Of a DNA stretch of 52,194 bases, positions 1 through 6,995 are shown one piece after another. The notes beneath the pieces were generated by a model, which did no database searches, was not told the origin of the DNA, and was given only the letters and a program-made list of their open reading frames with translations. The stretch is from Leptolyngbya sp. Cla-17 (GTDB lineage Bacteria; Cyanobacteriota; Cyanobacteriia; Leptolyngbyales; Leptolyngbyaceae). The stretch lies in NCBI RefSeq assembly GCF_016807185.1, contig NZ_JAEVYN010000008.1, positions 41,492-93,685 on the forward strand, in the 5' to 3' direction. Position 1 is the stretch's first letter; every line of letters starts with the position of its first letter. Both the position numbers and the translations under genes were made by a program.

Positions 1-794
1 GCAACCTGACCTATGCCGATGAATATGTGAACGAGTTGCTAGATCTACTGGAGATGTATCAACAAGAGTATTCGCCTCCCACAGCCTCAATTCAAGCCAA
101 AGTTGAGGTGATCGATCTTGCGTTTTTACTAGAGGATTTACCCAAGCTGCTGAATTCTATGAAGGTAGGGGCAGAGCGGATTCAGGCGATTGTTGCTTCT
201 TTGCGAACATTCTCACGCATGGATGAGGCAGAAGTGAAGGCAGTCGATATCCACGAGGGGATTGATAGCACATTGATGATTTTGCAAAGCCGTCTGAAAG
301 GTACGCACGAACGCGGTGCAATCTCAGTCGTGAAAAACTACGGCAACTTGCCACTGGTGGAATGCTATGCCGGACAGTTGAATCAGGTGTTTATGAATAT
401 CCTCAGCAATGCGATCGACGCATTGGAAGAGAATTCTCAAAACTTCTCACCACCTCACGTCGAAGCCTCAAAAACGCAAAGCGCCGCTGACGCTAACAGC
501 CCTCAAAACTCTTTCGCCTCTCCTGTGATTACCATCCATACCGCGAGAATCTCCCCTGATCGCATAGCCATCTCCGTTACAGACAATGGCTCTGGAATTC
601 CCGACAATGTACAGCAACGATTGTTCGATCCCTTTTTCACTACCAAAGAAGTTGGCAAAGGCACGGGCATGGGATTATCAATTAGCTATCAGATCGTTAC
701 TGAAAAACATGGAGGCTCACTGAACTGTGTTTCTGCATTAGGACAGGGAGCAGCCTTTCGGATTGAGATTCCCATTTCTCAAGGCTCTACTTGA
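1..794 (+). CDS. PAS histidine kinase, C-terminal part (continues from 52194)
   Basis: This is the 3' end of the kinase gene that begins at 50337 and runs off the right edge of the window. Bases 1-2 complete the glycine codon whose first base is 52194, and the frame is then open to the stop at 792-794. The segment starts just after the H-box with NLTYADEYVNELLDLLEMYQ and carries the ATP-binding HATPase_c domain: N-box NQVFMNILSNAIDAL, G1 DNGSGIP, F-box FDPFFTTK and G2 GTGMGLSI. A low-complexity Ser/Ala/Asn-rich insert of about 30 residues lies between the N and G1 boxes. A GTG at 27 is in frame but internal and should not be taken as a start. The whole protein would be 883 residues. No response regulator gene is seen on the replicon, so its partner is probably encoded elsewhere. 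Confidence 0.93.
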   Translation, partial: NLTYADEYVNELLDLLEMYQQEYSPPTASIQAKVEVIDLAFLLEDLPKLLNSMKVGAERIQAIVASLRTFSRMDEAEVKAVDIHEGIDSTLMILQSRLKGTHERGAISVVKNYGNLPLVECYAGQLNQVFMNILSNAIDALEENSQNFSPPHVEASKTQSAADANSPQNSFASPVITIHTARISPDRIAISVTDNGSGIPDNVQQRLFDPFFTTKEVGKGTGMGLSISYQIVTEKHGGSLNCVSALGQGAAFRIEIPISQGST

Positions 795-814
795 GGAGAG
801 TTTAGGAGGAAGTT

Positions 815-872
815 GGGGTTAAGTTAAACTCAGCGGAGCAGTCACCCACTCCGCTGAGTTTAACTTAACCCC
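815..872 (+). terminator. Long perfect stem-loop after the kinase gene
   Basis: Two perfectly complementary 24-base arms (815-838 and 849-872) enclose a 10-base loop, starting 20 bases after the kinase stop. It probably ends kinase transcription. No T-run follows, so it is not a textbook intrinsic terminator. The convergent replication gene ends at 1049 and could share it. Confidence 0.7.
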
Positions 873-971
873 TAATTGAATAGAAACCTGACGCGATCGC
901 AATGCATGAACCCAGCATGATGAAGGTCGCTCCCTACTCGCTAGGGAAACTAATTGAATGGAAATAGCCGA

Positions 972-1013
972 AGGAACCTAACCACTTCAATCGATTGAAG
1001 TGGTTAGGTTCCT
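972..1013. repeat. Perfect 42-bp palindrome
   Basis: Bases 972-992 and 993-1013 are exact reverse complements with no spacer. The centre reads CAATCGATTG and the tips read AGGAACC/GGTTCCT. It lies 36 bases past the 3' end of the minus-strand primase-like gene. It may be a terminator for that gene, a cruciform-forming site, or a recombinase or initiator binding site; the sequence alone does not decide. Confidence 0.75.
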
Positions 1014-1048
1014 GACTGAAGCGACCTCAGCGAATGACGAATTAATTT

Positions 1049-2731
1049 CTACTCAGACCCCTTTGAGTTCTGCTGCATCAGACCAAAAAACACCTCTGCT
1101 TCCGCCACCAGAATGGCATCCCCCGACTCCAGCCATTGCCGCATTTTGTCCACCTGAGCCACCGAAGCAGTCAATTGCCCCTCCACCTGCCCATACAGCT
1201 GCCAAAGCTCCAGCTGAGCCGCTCGTTTATACGCCTGCACCTGCTCCACCTCAGCCAACTTCTGCCTGACAAATTCAACCCCCTCCTTTTTCTCTTGAGT
1301 ATTACTACTTATTGCTTCAGCATTCGCATCTCTCGCACCGCTCAAATGCTTGCCAGATGGCGTATTACTGGACTTGAGCGCTAATAAGCTTGGACACTTT
1401 GGCGCGTTCCCTTCGCGCTCAATGTCTAAACCTAGGGGGTACGGGGGGTTATCCCCAGGTATCAAGTATTCGGGATGCCATAAATCCTTATGTCTATAGA
1501 GCGTCGCCCCACCAATGCCACTTGCCGTTAAGGCGCTAAACCTCGCCGTCGCCCCAATCGGTAGACTATTCGACTCCAGCAGTTGCGCGATCGCCCTGCT
1601 AATTCGCCCCCGTGCATCCTCTAACTGCTGCTCATGCCAACTTGGAGTCTCCGCTGGCTGAGAAGACCGATTCGGTTTAGCCCTCCGCCCCTTGTAGGGA
1701 AAATAACGAGTTGTGGTTTCAACCGACTGTGCCCACTCCTCCACCCGCTGCCGAATCTCATGCTGATGCTGGCAAAACTCCCGGTAACCCGGTAGCGCCG
1801 TTGCAATCTCCACCATCTTTTCCACCAGCGCCTGACCCTCCAGGCAATGGCCATACAGAATCTTGGCAAAGATATACGTTCTCATCGCAATCCGTCCCAG
1901 AATTCGATTGGTTTGTCCTGTCCCACTCCAGCCCGGTTCAATCTCCGCATTCAGGTCATTCAAGAACTTGTCTACCTTGCCCGATAGACTAAAGCGCCGC
2001 CGTTTTGCCGCCTTCAGCACCCGTTTCAATGCTTTAGACGTGACCGGGTTGCGGCCCAGACAAAACCGCCACTGGTGCACAAACTCCGCTGGAGTGCTAA
2101 AGATCGGTTCCCAATCGGAGTCAAGCAAATAAGAACCCAACTGAAGCGGCAGCCGATGCGCCGCATACAGCGTCGGCTTGCCATCGACGAAGCCACGATC
2201 ATTGGGAAACAGTTCCAGCTGACCAGGAGAGAACACAAAGCCAGCGTTTTCTAATAGGGCTTGCACCGCTCCCGCGAGTTCATAAGACTTCTGCGCCCGT
2301 TCAAACGGAAAGTAAAGATGCAGACCCCCACTATAGGAACTGGTCACGGCAATGTAGCTCACCAGTCCCAGCACTTCCAGGGCCGCTACCAGACGCGCGA
2401 TCGCAAACGGGTCACGCCGGGGATGATAGAGACTACCACTGTCAATATCGAACAGCAGGTAATGGGTCTTAGGTCCAAAGCGCACCCCGTAGAGATAGCC
2501 GCCTTGCAGGATCAAGCGATCTGAGAGCGGATGACGACTTTCGGTTTGCCACTCTGGCTTCGCCGTGGGCTGAGGATGCTCTGCCCAGATGTAGTCATGG
2601 CGATGGGGAAACAGCGCGAGGAAGGCATCCTCCCCTTCTGCCACTGACTGAAACTGAGGACTGGTATGGGAACGTTTGGGTTGGAGCGAAACTCCAACCC
2701 CCTTGAATGAGGGGATGAGAGGCAGAGTCAT
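1049..2731 (-). CDS. AEP primase-like plasmid replication protein
   Basis: A 560-residue protein with features of an archaeo-eukaryotic primase-type fold: a DxD metal motif in YLLFDIDSGS (Asp95, Asp97), then a conserved small-residue/histidine motif SYSGGLHLYFPF (His138). Family knowledge: this D-x-D plus s-x-H pattern is shared by plasmid and phage primase-polymerases. The C-terminal half has no motif I recognise and ends in a probable coiled coil (about residues 480-550). The ATG at 2731 is preceded by GGGAGGA at good spacing. It sits alone on the minus strand, convergent with the kinase. On a plasmid with parAB it is the leading candidate for the replication protein. A helicase domain was not recognised, so 'replication protein' is an inference. 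Confidence 0.6.
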   Translation of the reverse strand: MTLPLIPSFKGVGVSLQPKRSHTSPQFQSVAEGEDAFLALFPHRHDYIWAEHPQPTAKPEWQTESRHPLSDRLILQGGYLYGVRFGPKTHYLLFDIDSGSLYHPRRDPFAIARLVAALEVLGLVSYIAVTSSYSGGLHLYFPFERAQKSYELAGAVQALLENAGFVFSPGQLELFPNDRGFVDGKPTLYAAHRLPLQLGSYLLDSDWEPIFSTPAEFVHQWRFCLGRNPVTSKALKRVLKAAKRRRFSLSGKVDKFLNDLNAEIEPGWSGTGQTNRILGRIAMRTYIFAKILYGHCLEGQALVEKMVEIATALPGYREFCQHQHEIRQRVEEWAQSVETTTRYFPYKGRRAKPNRSSQPAETPSWHEQQLEDARGRISRAIAQLLESNSLPIGATARFSALTASGIGGATLYRHKDLWHPEYLIPGDNPPYPLGLDIEREGNAPKCPSLLALKSSNTPSGKHLSGARDANAEAISSNTQEKKEGVEFVRQKLAEVEQVQAYKRAAQLELWQLYGQVEGQLTASVAQVDKMRQWLESGDAILVAEAEVFFGLMQQNSKGSE

Positions 2732-3161
2732 GGTCTGTCCTCCCAGTAGTTAAAAAATTTTCGATGCACGATGAACTCCCTATGCCTTGTGAACGAACGG
2801 CAGATAGGAAGCTATGCAAAATCAGTGAAATTCGTCAAAGATGTTGCACCTTTTGACAAATTGCTACTAAAATTGGCATAGCAAAGCTGGATGACCTAAC
2901 ATTTGCTTTTCGGTGGCGCAGTTAGAGTCTCCAAATCCTATCCAGAACTAAATAAGGTCTTTTCGCCCCTTCTGTTGACGCAGTGGGGGTTCTGACTTTT
3001 TAAAGGGTTTTCTATGTCACGGGCTCACCTCCTGGAGTTTCAAACGGGAAAACTGGTTCGTGATCGGGCGCTTATCTACACTCAGCGAGTGGGCTGTAGT
3101 GAGTCGCTTGAATGATCTAAGCGCAGATCTGGCAAAATGTCGTAGTTTTTCAAAAACTACT
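2732..3161. other. Gene-poor region upstream of the primase-like gene
   Basis: 430 bases with no convincing gene. It must hold the promoter of the primase-like gene, and the ribosome site GGGAGGA lies at its left edge. I found no clear iterons or long inverted repeats in it. Confidence 0.4.
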
Positions 3162-3737
3162 CTAAATCGACTGTTGGAAAACTTGCACCGCTTCGGCAAA
3201 ATCAGTTTCAGCCATCAAGATGCAGCGCCTTAGTAAGTTCACATCCAACTGATCTAATCCAGGTAATTCACTCCGTTCAATCTGTTCATACCCGTTGCCG
3301 CGCAGATGATACAGCGTAAGGACTCCATCCTCCCAGAACCACACTTCAATCACGCCCAAGGCTCTGTATCGCGGTAGCTTATTCGCTCCACTGCTGAAAA
3401 TGACTTCAATCGACAAATCAGGGATTGGCTTAGAGCCACCCAGACAGTAAGACTCATCGGCCTGAGCAGAAACCTCCCCTGGTTTCTCCTGAGTCTTTGC
3501 CCCGGTCATCTTGAATTTGATTCCCTGTTTGAGTAGAAATGTAGTCACCAAATAATGGATGACACGGGAAAAAAACTCGTGGTCTTCTCCAGGCATGAGA
3601 ATTTCTATCGTCCCTTGGTAGTAAGACAGTTTGGCACCGGGGGTTGCTTCAAAACCCTGCTGGATGAGTGTGAAGTGATCCCATGTTCCTTGGATGACGA
3701 TGCGCTGGTCAGTGGATTGTTGAAGCAATTGTGCCAT
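3162..3737 (-). CDS. Uma2-family (DUF820) PD-(D/E)xK endonuclease
   Basis: About 191 residues with the layout of the Uma2 family, very common in cyanobacteria: an N-terminal region ending in GTIEILMPGEDHEFFSRVIH, then KPIPDLSIEVIFSSG and YRALGVIEVWFWEDG, which supply the acidic and E-x-W positions of the nuclease-like core. The function of the family in cyanobacteria is largely unknown. The preferred start is the ATG at 3737, with AAGGGGAAGGA just upstream; an in-frame GTG precedes it directly. It follows a small ribbon-helix-helix gene by 14 bases on the same strand, so the two are probably cotranscribed like a toxin-antitoxin pair. Confidence 0.85.
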   Translation of the reverse strand: MAQLLQQSTDQRIVIQGTWDHFTLIQQGFEATPGAKLSYYQGTIEILMPGEDHEFFSRVIHYLVTTFLLKQGIKFKMTGAKTQEKPGEVSAQADESYCLGGSKPIPDLSIEVIFSSGANKLPRYRALGVIEVWFWEDGVLTLYHLRGNGYEQIERSELPGLDQLDVNLLRRCILMAETDFAEAVQVFQQSI

Positions 3738-3751
3738 CACGATCCTTCCCC

Positions 3752-3928
3752 TTACTTGCCCTTGTTAGTAGCCGTCTTTTCCACTTTATCTAAATACTCA
3801 TGTAGAGCCTTTTCAACTACTTCAGACATAGTTACGCCATCGCGAACGGATTGGAGTTTCAGTCGCGTTTTCAGGTCGTCTGGGATGTCTACTTGTAGTC
3901 GCATGGCTTCATTTATTGCTTCTGCCAT
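3752..3928 (-). CDS. Small ribbon-helix-helix (CopG/Arc-like) protein
   Basis: 58 residues reading MAEAINEAMRLQVDIPDDLK, then TRLKLQSVRDGVTMSEVVEK and ALHEYLDKVEK. The beta-strand RLQVDIPDDLKTRLKL followed by two helices (SVRDGVTMSEVVEKALHEYL) is the classic layout of Arc/MetJ/CopG repressors and antitoxins. It lies immediately upstream of the Uma2-like gene on the same strand. It probably binds DNA as a dimer and may regulate its own operon through the inverted repeat just upstream. The spacing and order are those of a toxin-antitoxin operon, but toxicity of Uma2 is not shown. Confidence 0.75.
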   Translation of the reverse strand: MAEAINEAMRLQVDIPDDLKTRLKLQSVRDGVTMSEVVEKALHEYLDKVEKTATNKGK

Positions 3929-3965
3929 AAATACTATCTCACCTTCCAGGAATAGTGATCATTGC

Positions 3966-3986
3966 AGTAGTAATACTAGCACTACT
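3966..3986. promoter_or_regulatory. Possible operator of the RHH-Uma2 pair
   Basis: AGTAGT and ACTACT form an inverted repeat with a 9-base spacer, 38 bases upstream of the ribbon-helix-helix start. The position suits autoregulation by that protein. No promoter hexamers were assigned with confidence. Confidence 0.35.
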
Positions 3987-4135
3987 ATTAAAACATATGT
4001 TAGCATTTATTTTAGAAATCGGAACACCTTAGAAACAGCGCTAGAACGCACCCGAAACGAGAGCTACTTGTTTCACACTGTTCCGTGCGTGTTCCAACCG
4101 TTCCACCCCAGTACCCACACCGTTCAGAGGCAACC

Positions 4136-4675
4136 ATGAAGACTTCACTGACCAAATTTTGCAAAGACTACTCCCTTGCTAAAACCACTGTTTTTAATCG
4201 CTGTAAAGAATTGGGCATGGATACTTCAAAAGGAGTTAGCCCTACTGATTGCGATCGCCTATTACATGAATTCGACATCGCCCCATCCGAACCAGAACCC
4301 GTCCCGATTCAAACCACCGTAGAAGTGGGCAACCATCAGATCGTGCTCTCCACTCCACAGCTCCCTGCTGCATTCAGCCTGGAATCATTGCGTACTGGGA
4401 AATCCATCACCTTTGAAGACCCCCTAGCAGTCGCCTCCCAGTTCATTGAAGTGGCAGATCAAATCTCTGATGCCATGGAAACCGACTTAGATAATCGCAA
4501 GGCAAAGTTGAACCAGACTAAGCAAGCCAAAGACGCGATCGCAGCCAAAGCGATGGCATTGAAGCTGCAACAGCAGCGCTATCAGGAGAAAGCCTATCGA
4601 ATTGACTCTGAGCAGTCTGACCAGACCGACTCCCTCAAAGAAGCACTGGAATTGTTGCAAGCCTTGGGGAAGTAA
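4136..4675 (+). CDS. HTH-containing hypothetical protein, first gene of the 4.1-8.7 kb operon
   Basis: 179 residues. The N-terminus (KFCKDYSLAKTTVFNRCKEL, then GMDTSKGVSPTDCDRLL) looks like a MerR/plasmid-type helix-turn-helix. The C-terminal half (DNRKAKLNQTKQAKDAIAAK and following) is a predicted coiled coil. The start at 4136 has AGAGG six bases upstream; an earlier in-frame ATG at 4085 lacks a ribosome site. The upstream DNA contains three closely spaced GTTCC motifs (4080-4106). It leads a plus-strand run of six genes with small gaps or overlaps, so it may regulate that operon. No specific family recognised. Confidence 0.65.
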   Translation: MKTSLTKFCKDYSLAKTTVFNRCKELGMDTSKGVSPTDCDRLLHEFDIAPSEPEPVPIQTTVEVGNHQIVLSTPQLPAAFSLESLRTGKSITFEDPLAVASQFIEVADQISDAMETDLDNRKAKLNQTKQAKDAIAAKAMALKLQQQRYQEKAYRIDSEQSDQTDSLKEALELLQALGK

Positions 4676-4732
4676 CCGCTTTTCTCTGCTTAGCATTGCT
4701 GCTCTTCATCCTTGCTACTCAAAGGAATCCAA

Positions 4733-4903
4733 ATGAAGCGACCCCAGATCAGACCACCCAAACCCGTGCCGCTGCCTTGCCGTGGGCAATTGCCACTTTT
4801 TGATCGCGTGACCACTTTGATTATCGAAACCGACGCAGACCCTAACTACGAACGAGCCAAACAAATCTTTGCTGAGTTACTGGAAGAAACCTATGGATCT
4901 TGA
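4733..4903 (+). CDS. Small hypothetical protein
   Basis: 56 residues, proline-rich at the N-terminus (MKRPQIRPPKPVPLPCRGQL) with an acidic helical tail (DPNYERAKQIFAELLEETYG). AAAGGAA lies just upstream of the ATG at 4733. Its 3' end overlaps the start of the CHAP-like gene by 11 bases, which supports real, coupled translation. No family recognised. Confidence 0.6.
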   Translation: MKRPQIRPPKPVPLPCRGQLPLFDRVTTLIIETDADPNYERAKQIFAELLEETYGS

Positions 4904-5396
4904 TTTCGCAGTCGCTTTAATGATTGCTGGGTGCATTGCGATCGCCCATCCCATCCAACCAGAACCATCGCCTAAATTCTGCAACTGTGCTGAATATGTA
5001 CATCGCAAAAATCCCCAAGTGCCCGATCTGAGCAAGTACACCGGGGAATTCGCAGATCACATGATCGCCGCTGGCTACCAGCCAGTTTCCCAGCCGGAAG
5101 CTGGGGCAGTCGCTCGAATTCCACCGGGCACACCAGGGCGGACAGGCAATACCGGGCATGTTGCCATCATTCAATCGGTTGATTTTGATGGAGTGCCCAT
5201 CATCAACTCTGCCAACTCAGGCGGCAACCAATTTGATGCTGGATGCTCCACGTCGCTATTGAGCGCGATGAACGCTATCTCAACGAAGAAGTTACCTACT
5301 GGGCAAAAAACTAAGAGAGAGCGATCGCGGAACTTTGGACGGCAACGCGATCGCCCCCTACAAAAAAGCAAACCCTCACAAGGATTCACCCTATGA
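4893..5396 (+). pseudogene. CHAP-like cysteine amidase/peptidase, frameshifted near its end
   Basis: The first 119 residues form a CHAP/NlpC-like domain behind a hydrophobic N-terminus (ALMIAGCIAIAHP): the candidate catalytic cysteine is in KFCNCAEYVHR (Cys30 or Cys32), the histidine is in GNTGHVAIIQSV (His89), and an Asn lies in INSANSGGNQF. Such enzymes cut peptidoglycan and often accompany DNA-transfer or secretion machines. After GCS (codon at about 5247) the frame yields basic low-complexity sequence to 5396. One added base at 5248-5250 would instead restore CSHVAIERDERYLNEEVTYW followed by AKN and a stop at 5312-5314, giving a 140-residue protein. So a one-base loss, real or a sequencing error, is likely. 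The shifted frame ends in an ATGA overlap with the next gene. Confidence 0.7.
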
Positions 5397-5926
5397 AACT
5401 ACCATTTCGTTACCGTCGCCGCCATCAGGCCACCATCATCAAAGTTATTTTGGGTGTGGCTCTAGTCGGATGTGCGATCGCCTCCATCCCTGACACTCAA
5501 CGCAACTTAGAACGACTCAGCCAGGTGCGAGACCGAGCCGCCGCCATCTCTACCGAACAGGAACTCAAGAAACTAGACGCTGAGAAAGTCGCTGCTGAAG
5601 CTAAAACCGCTGATATGCGCCTGATGAAAGGCTGTAGCACTTTCCTGGTATCTGCCAGCAATGCCACCAAGTTTGGCAACGTTTACCCCGGTGGAAAAGT
5701 GGTTAATCCTGCCACAGGCTTAAGCCTCGCACCGGGTTCCGTGGTCTGTGATAACCAGGGTGGCACCGCCGTGATGGCAGATATAGGCGGCAGCGGTATT
5801 GCCATGACCGACATTGCCATTACTCAAGATTTCCAGCTCGTGCGAAAAGCGATGGACCTGCACGGCATCAACCCGCAAGCAGGCGATGGGCGCATCGGTG
5901 GGGCGAATGCCCGACTTCAACACTAA
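5393..5926 (+). CDS. Membrane-anchored hypothetical protein
   Basis: 177 residues with a basic N-terminus, one membrane segment (about 15-33, TIIKVILGVALVGCAIASIP), a predicted coiled coil (about 35-75) and a globular C-terminus presumably outside the cytoplasm. Part of the 4.1-8.7 kb operon. No family recognised. It may be a pilus- or channel-associated subunit of the same machine as the CHAP-like enzyme and the ATPase; that is inference from position only. Confidence 0.65.
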   Translation: MKLPFRYRRRHQATIIKVILGVALVGCAIASIPDTQRNLERLSQVRDRAAAISTEQELKKLDAEKVAAEAKTADMRLMKGCSTFLVSASNATKFGNVYPGGKVVNPATGLSLAPGSVVCDNQGGTAVMADIGGSGIAMTDIAITQDFQLVRKAMDLHGINPQAGDGRIGGANARLQH

Positions 5927-5957
5927 TTATTCAGCCTAACTATGTGGAGAAACCCTC

Positions 5958-6995
5958 ATGACCCAAACCGCCGCCAAGCCTCCCCAGCAGATTGACCCTA
6001 CTAAACAATATTTGGTATCAGCATCTCACCCAGAGCGGGGTACTTTTTGGGCTTACAAAGCCGAAGGAGAGTACGGATGGCTGCAAGCACCTTTTCAAGA
6101 TCAAAAGCCCTCTTACCTCAGCCTGTCGGATATCCAGGCGATATCGGAAGGCGACACCCTTTTCAAGTGGTATCTGACCGACTCTGCAAAAACGAGCTAT
6201 CCCTATCAACCCGAAAAAGCGCAAACCGAAATTTCTGAAAATATGACCCAAACCGCAGACAACTCTAAACGTAAGCTAAAAATCCGATTCGGCAAAAATC
6301 GACAGGCTTCTATCGGTGAACCAGGGCAACAGAACGAGCAAGAGGGCTGGAGTCCCCTCTTGCTGGTCATTTGCCTACTGCTGGTATTACTGCTACTAAT
6401 GGCGATCTTCTTTAACGTGCAGCCATTTGTGGACTTCATCATTCTGCTAGCCAACCGCATCGACTTCACCAATTTTGCTGAATTCCTGTTTGCCTTGCCC
6501 GGTATCGGTGCATTGTTCCAGTGGATTGCTGGATTCTTTGCAGCGCTTCTAGGAAGTATGCTCTATGCCATTTTCCAGGGTTTAGAGCTGGCTCCCTACC
6601 TCTACAAACGCAATCCTAAACGGATGAGACGAATCATTGAGCAGTGGGCAACATGGGCTACTTATCGTCAAAAGAAAGGAGAGGGTCGGGCAGTAACTAG
6701 CCTGAAACGCTCCTATAACAATCACCCGATCCGCACCTATCAAACCCTTTGCAGCACTCGAAACATCGTCTATGTCCTGGAATTGGGGATTTGTTTTATC
6801 ACTCATCCGCCCGTGACTGATGGCAACCTGTTCACCTTCCTGTGGTATTTGATCACCTTCCAGGTCGGCAAAATCGATTGGATCAACGTTGCCCTCATGT
6901 TCTCAGTGCTGTTCCTGGTCGATCGCATCGTGCGAATTGCCTTATCCATCTACCCTGAAATCTTCCCCAAAAAGGAGGAAGCCACCCATGCATAA
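5958..6995 (+). CDS. Polytopic membrane protein of the ATPase operon
   Basis: 345 residues. The N-terminal ~115 residues are soluble; then come about four or five membrane segments, including SPLLLVICLLLVLLLLMAIF, FAEFLFALPGIGALFQWIAG, NIVYVLELGICFITHP and WINVALMFSVLFLVDRIVRI. The ATG at 5958 has GGAGA upstream. The 3' end overlaps the ATPase start (ATGCATAA), indicating translational coupling and a shared complex. No named family recognised. The arrangement (membrane protein plus membrane-tethered ATPase) recalls secretion or conjugation coupling modules. Confidence 0.65.
   Translation: MTQTAAKPPQQIDPTKQYLVSASHPERGTFWAYKAEGEYGWLQAPFQDQKPSYLSLSDIQAISEGDTLFKWYLTDSAKTSYPYQPEKAQTEISENMTQTADNSKRKLKIRFGKNRQASIGEPGQQNEQEGWSPLLLVICLLLVLLLLMAIFFNVQPFVDFIILLANRIDFTNFAEFLFALPGIGALFQWIAGFFAALLGSMLYAIFQGLELAPYLYKRNPKRMRRIIEQWATWATYRQKKGEGRAVTSLKRSYNNHPIRTYQTLCSTRNIVYVLELGICFITHPPVTDGNLFTFLWYLITFQVGKIDWINVALMFSVLFLVDRIVRIALSIYPEIFPKKEEATHA

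Noticed and set aside
1000..1384. Pro-rich plus-strand open frames
   Set aside because: They lie antisense to the 3' end of the primase-like gene and show no ribosome site or domain.
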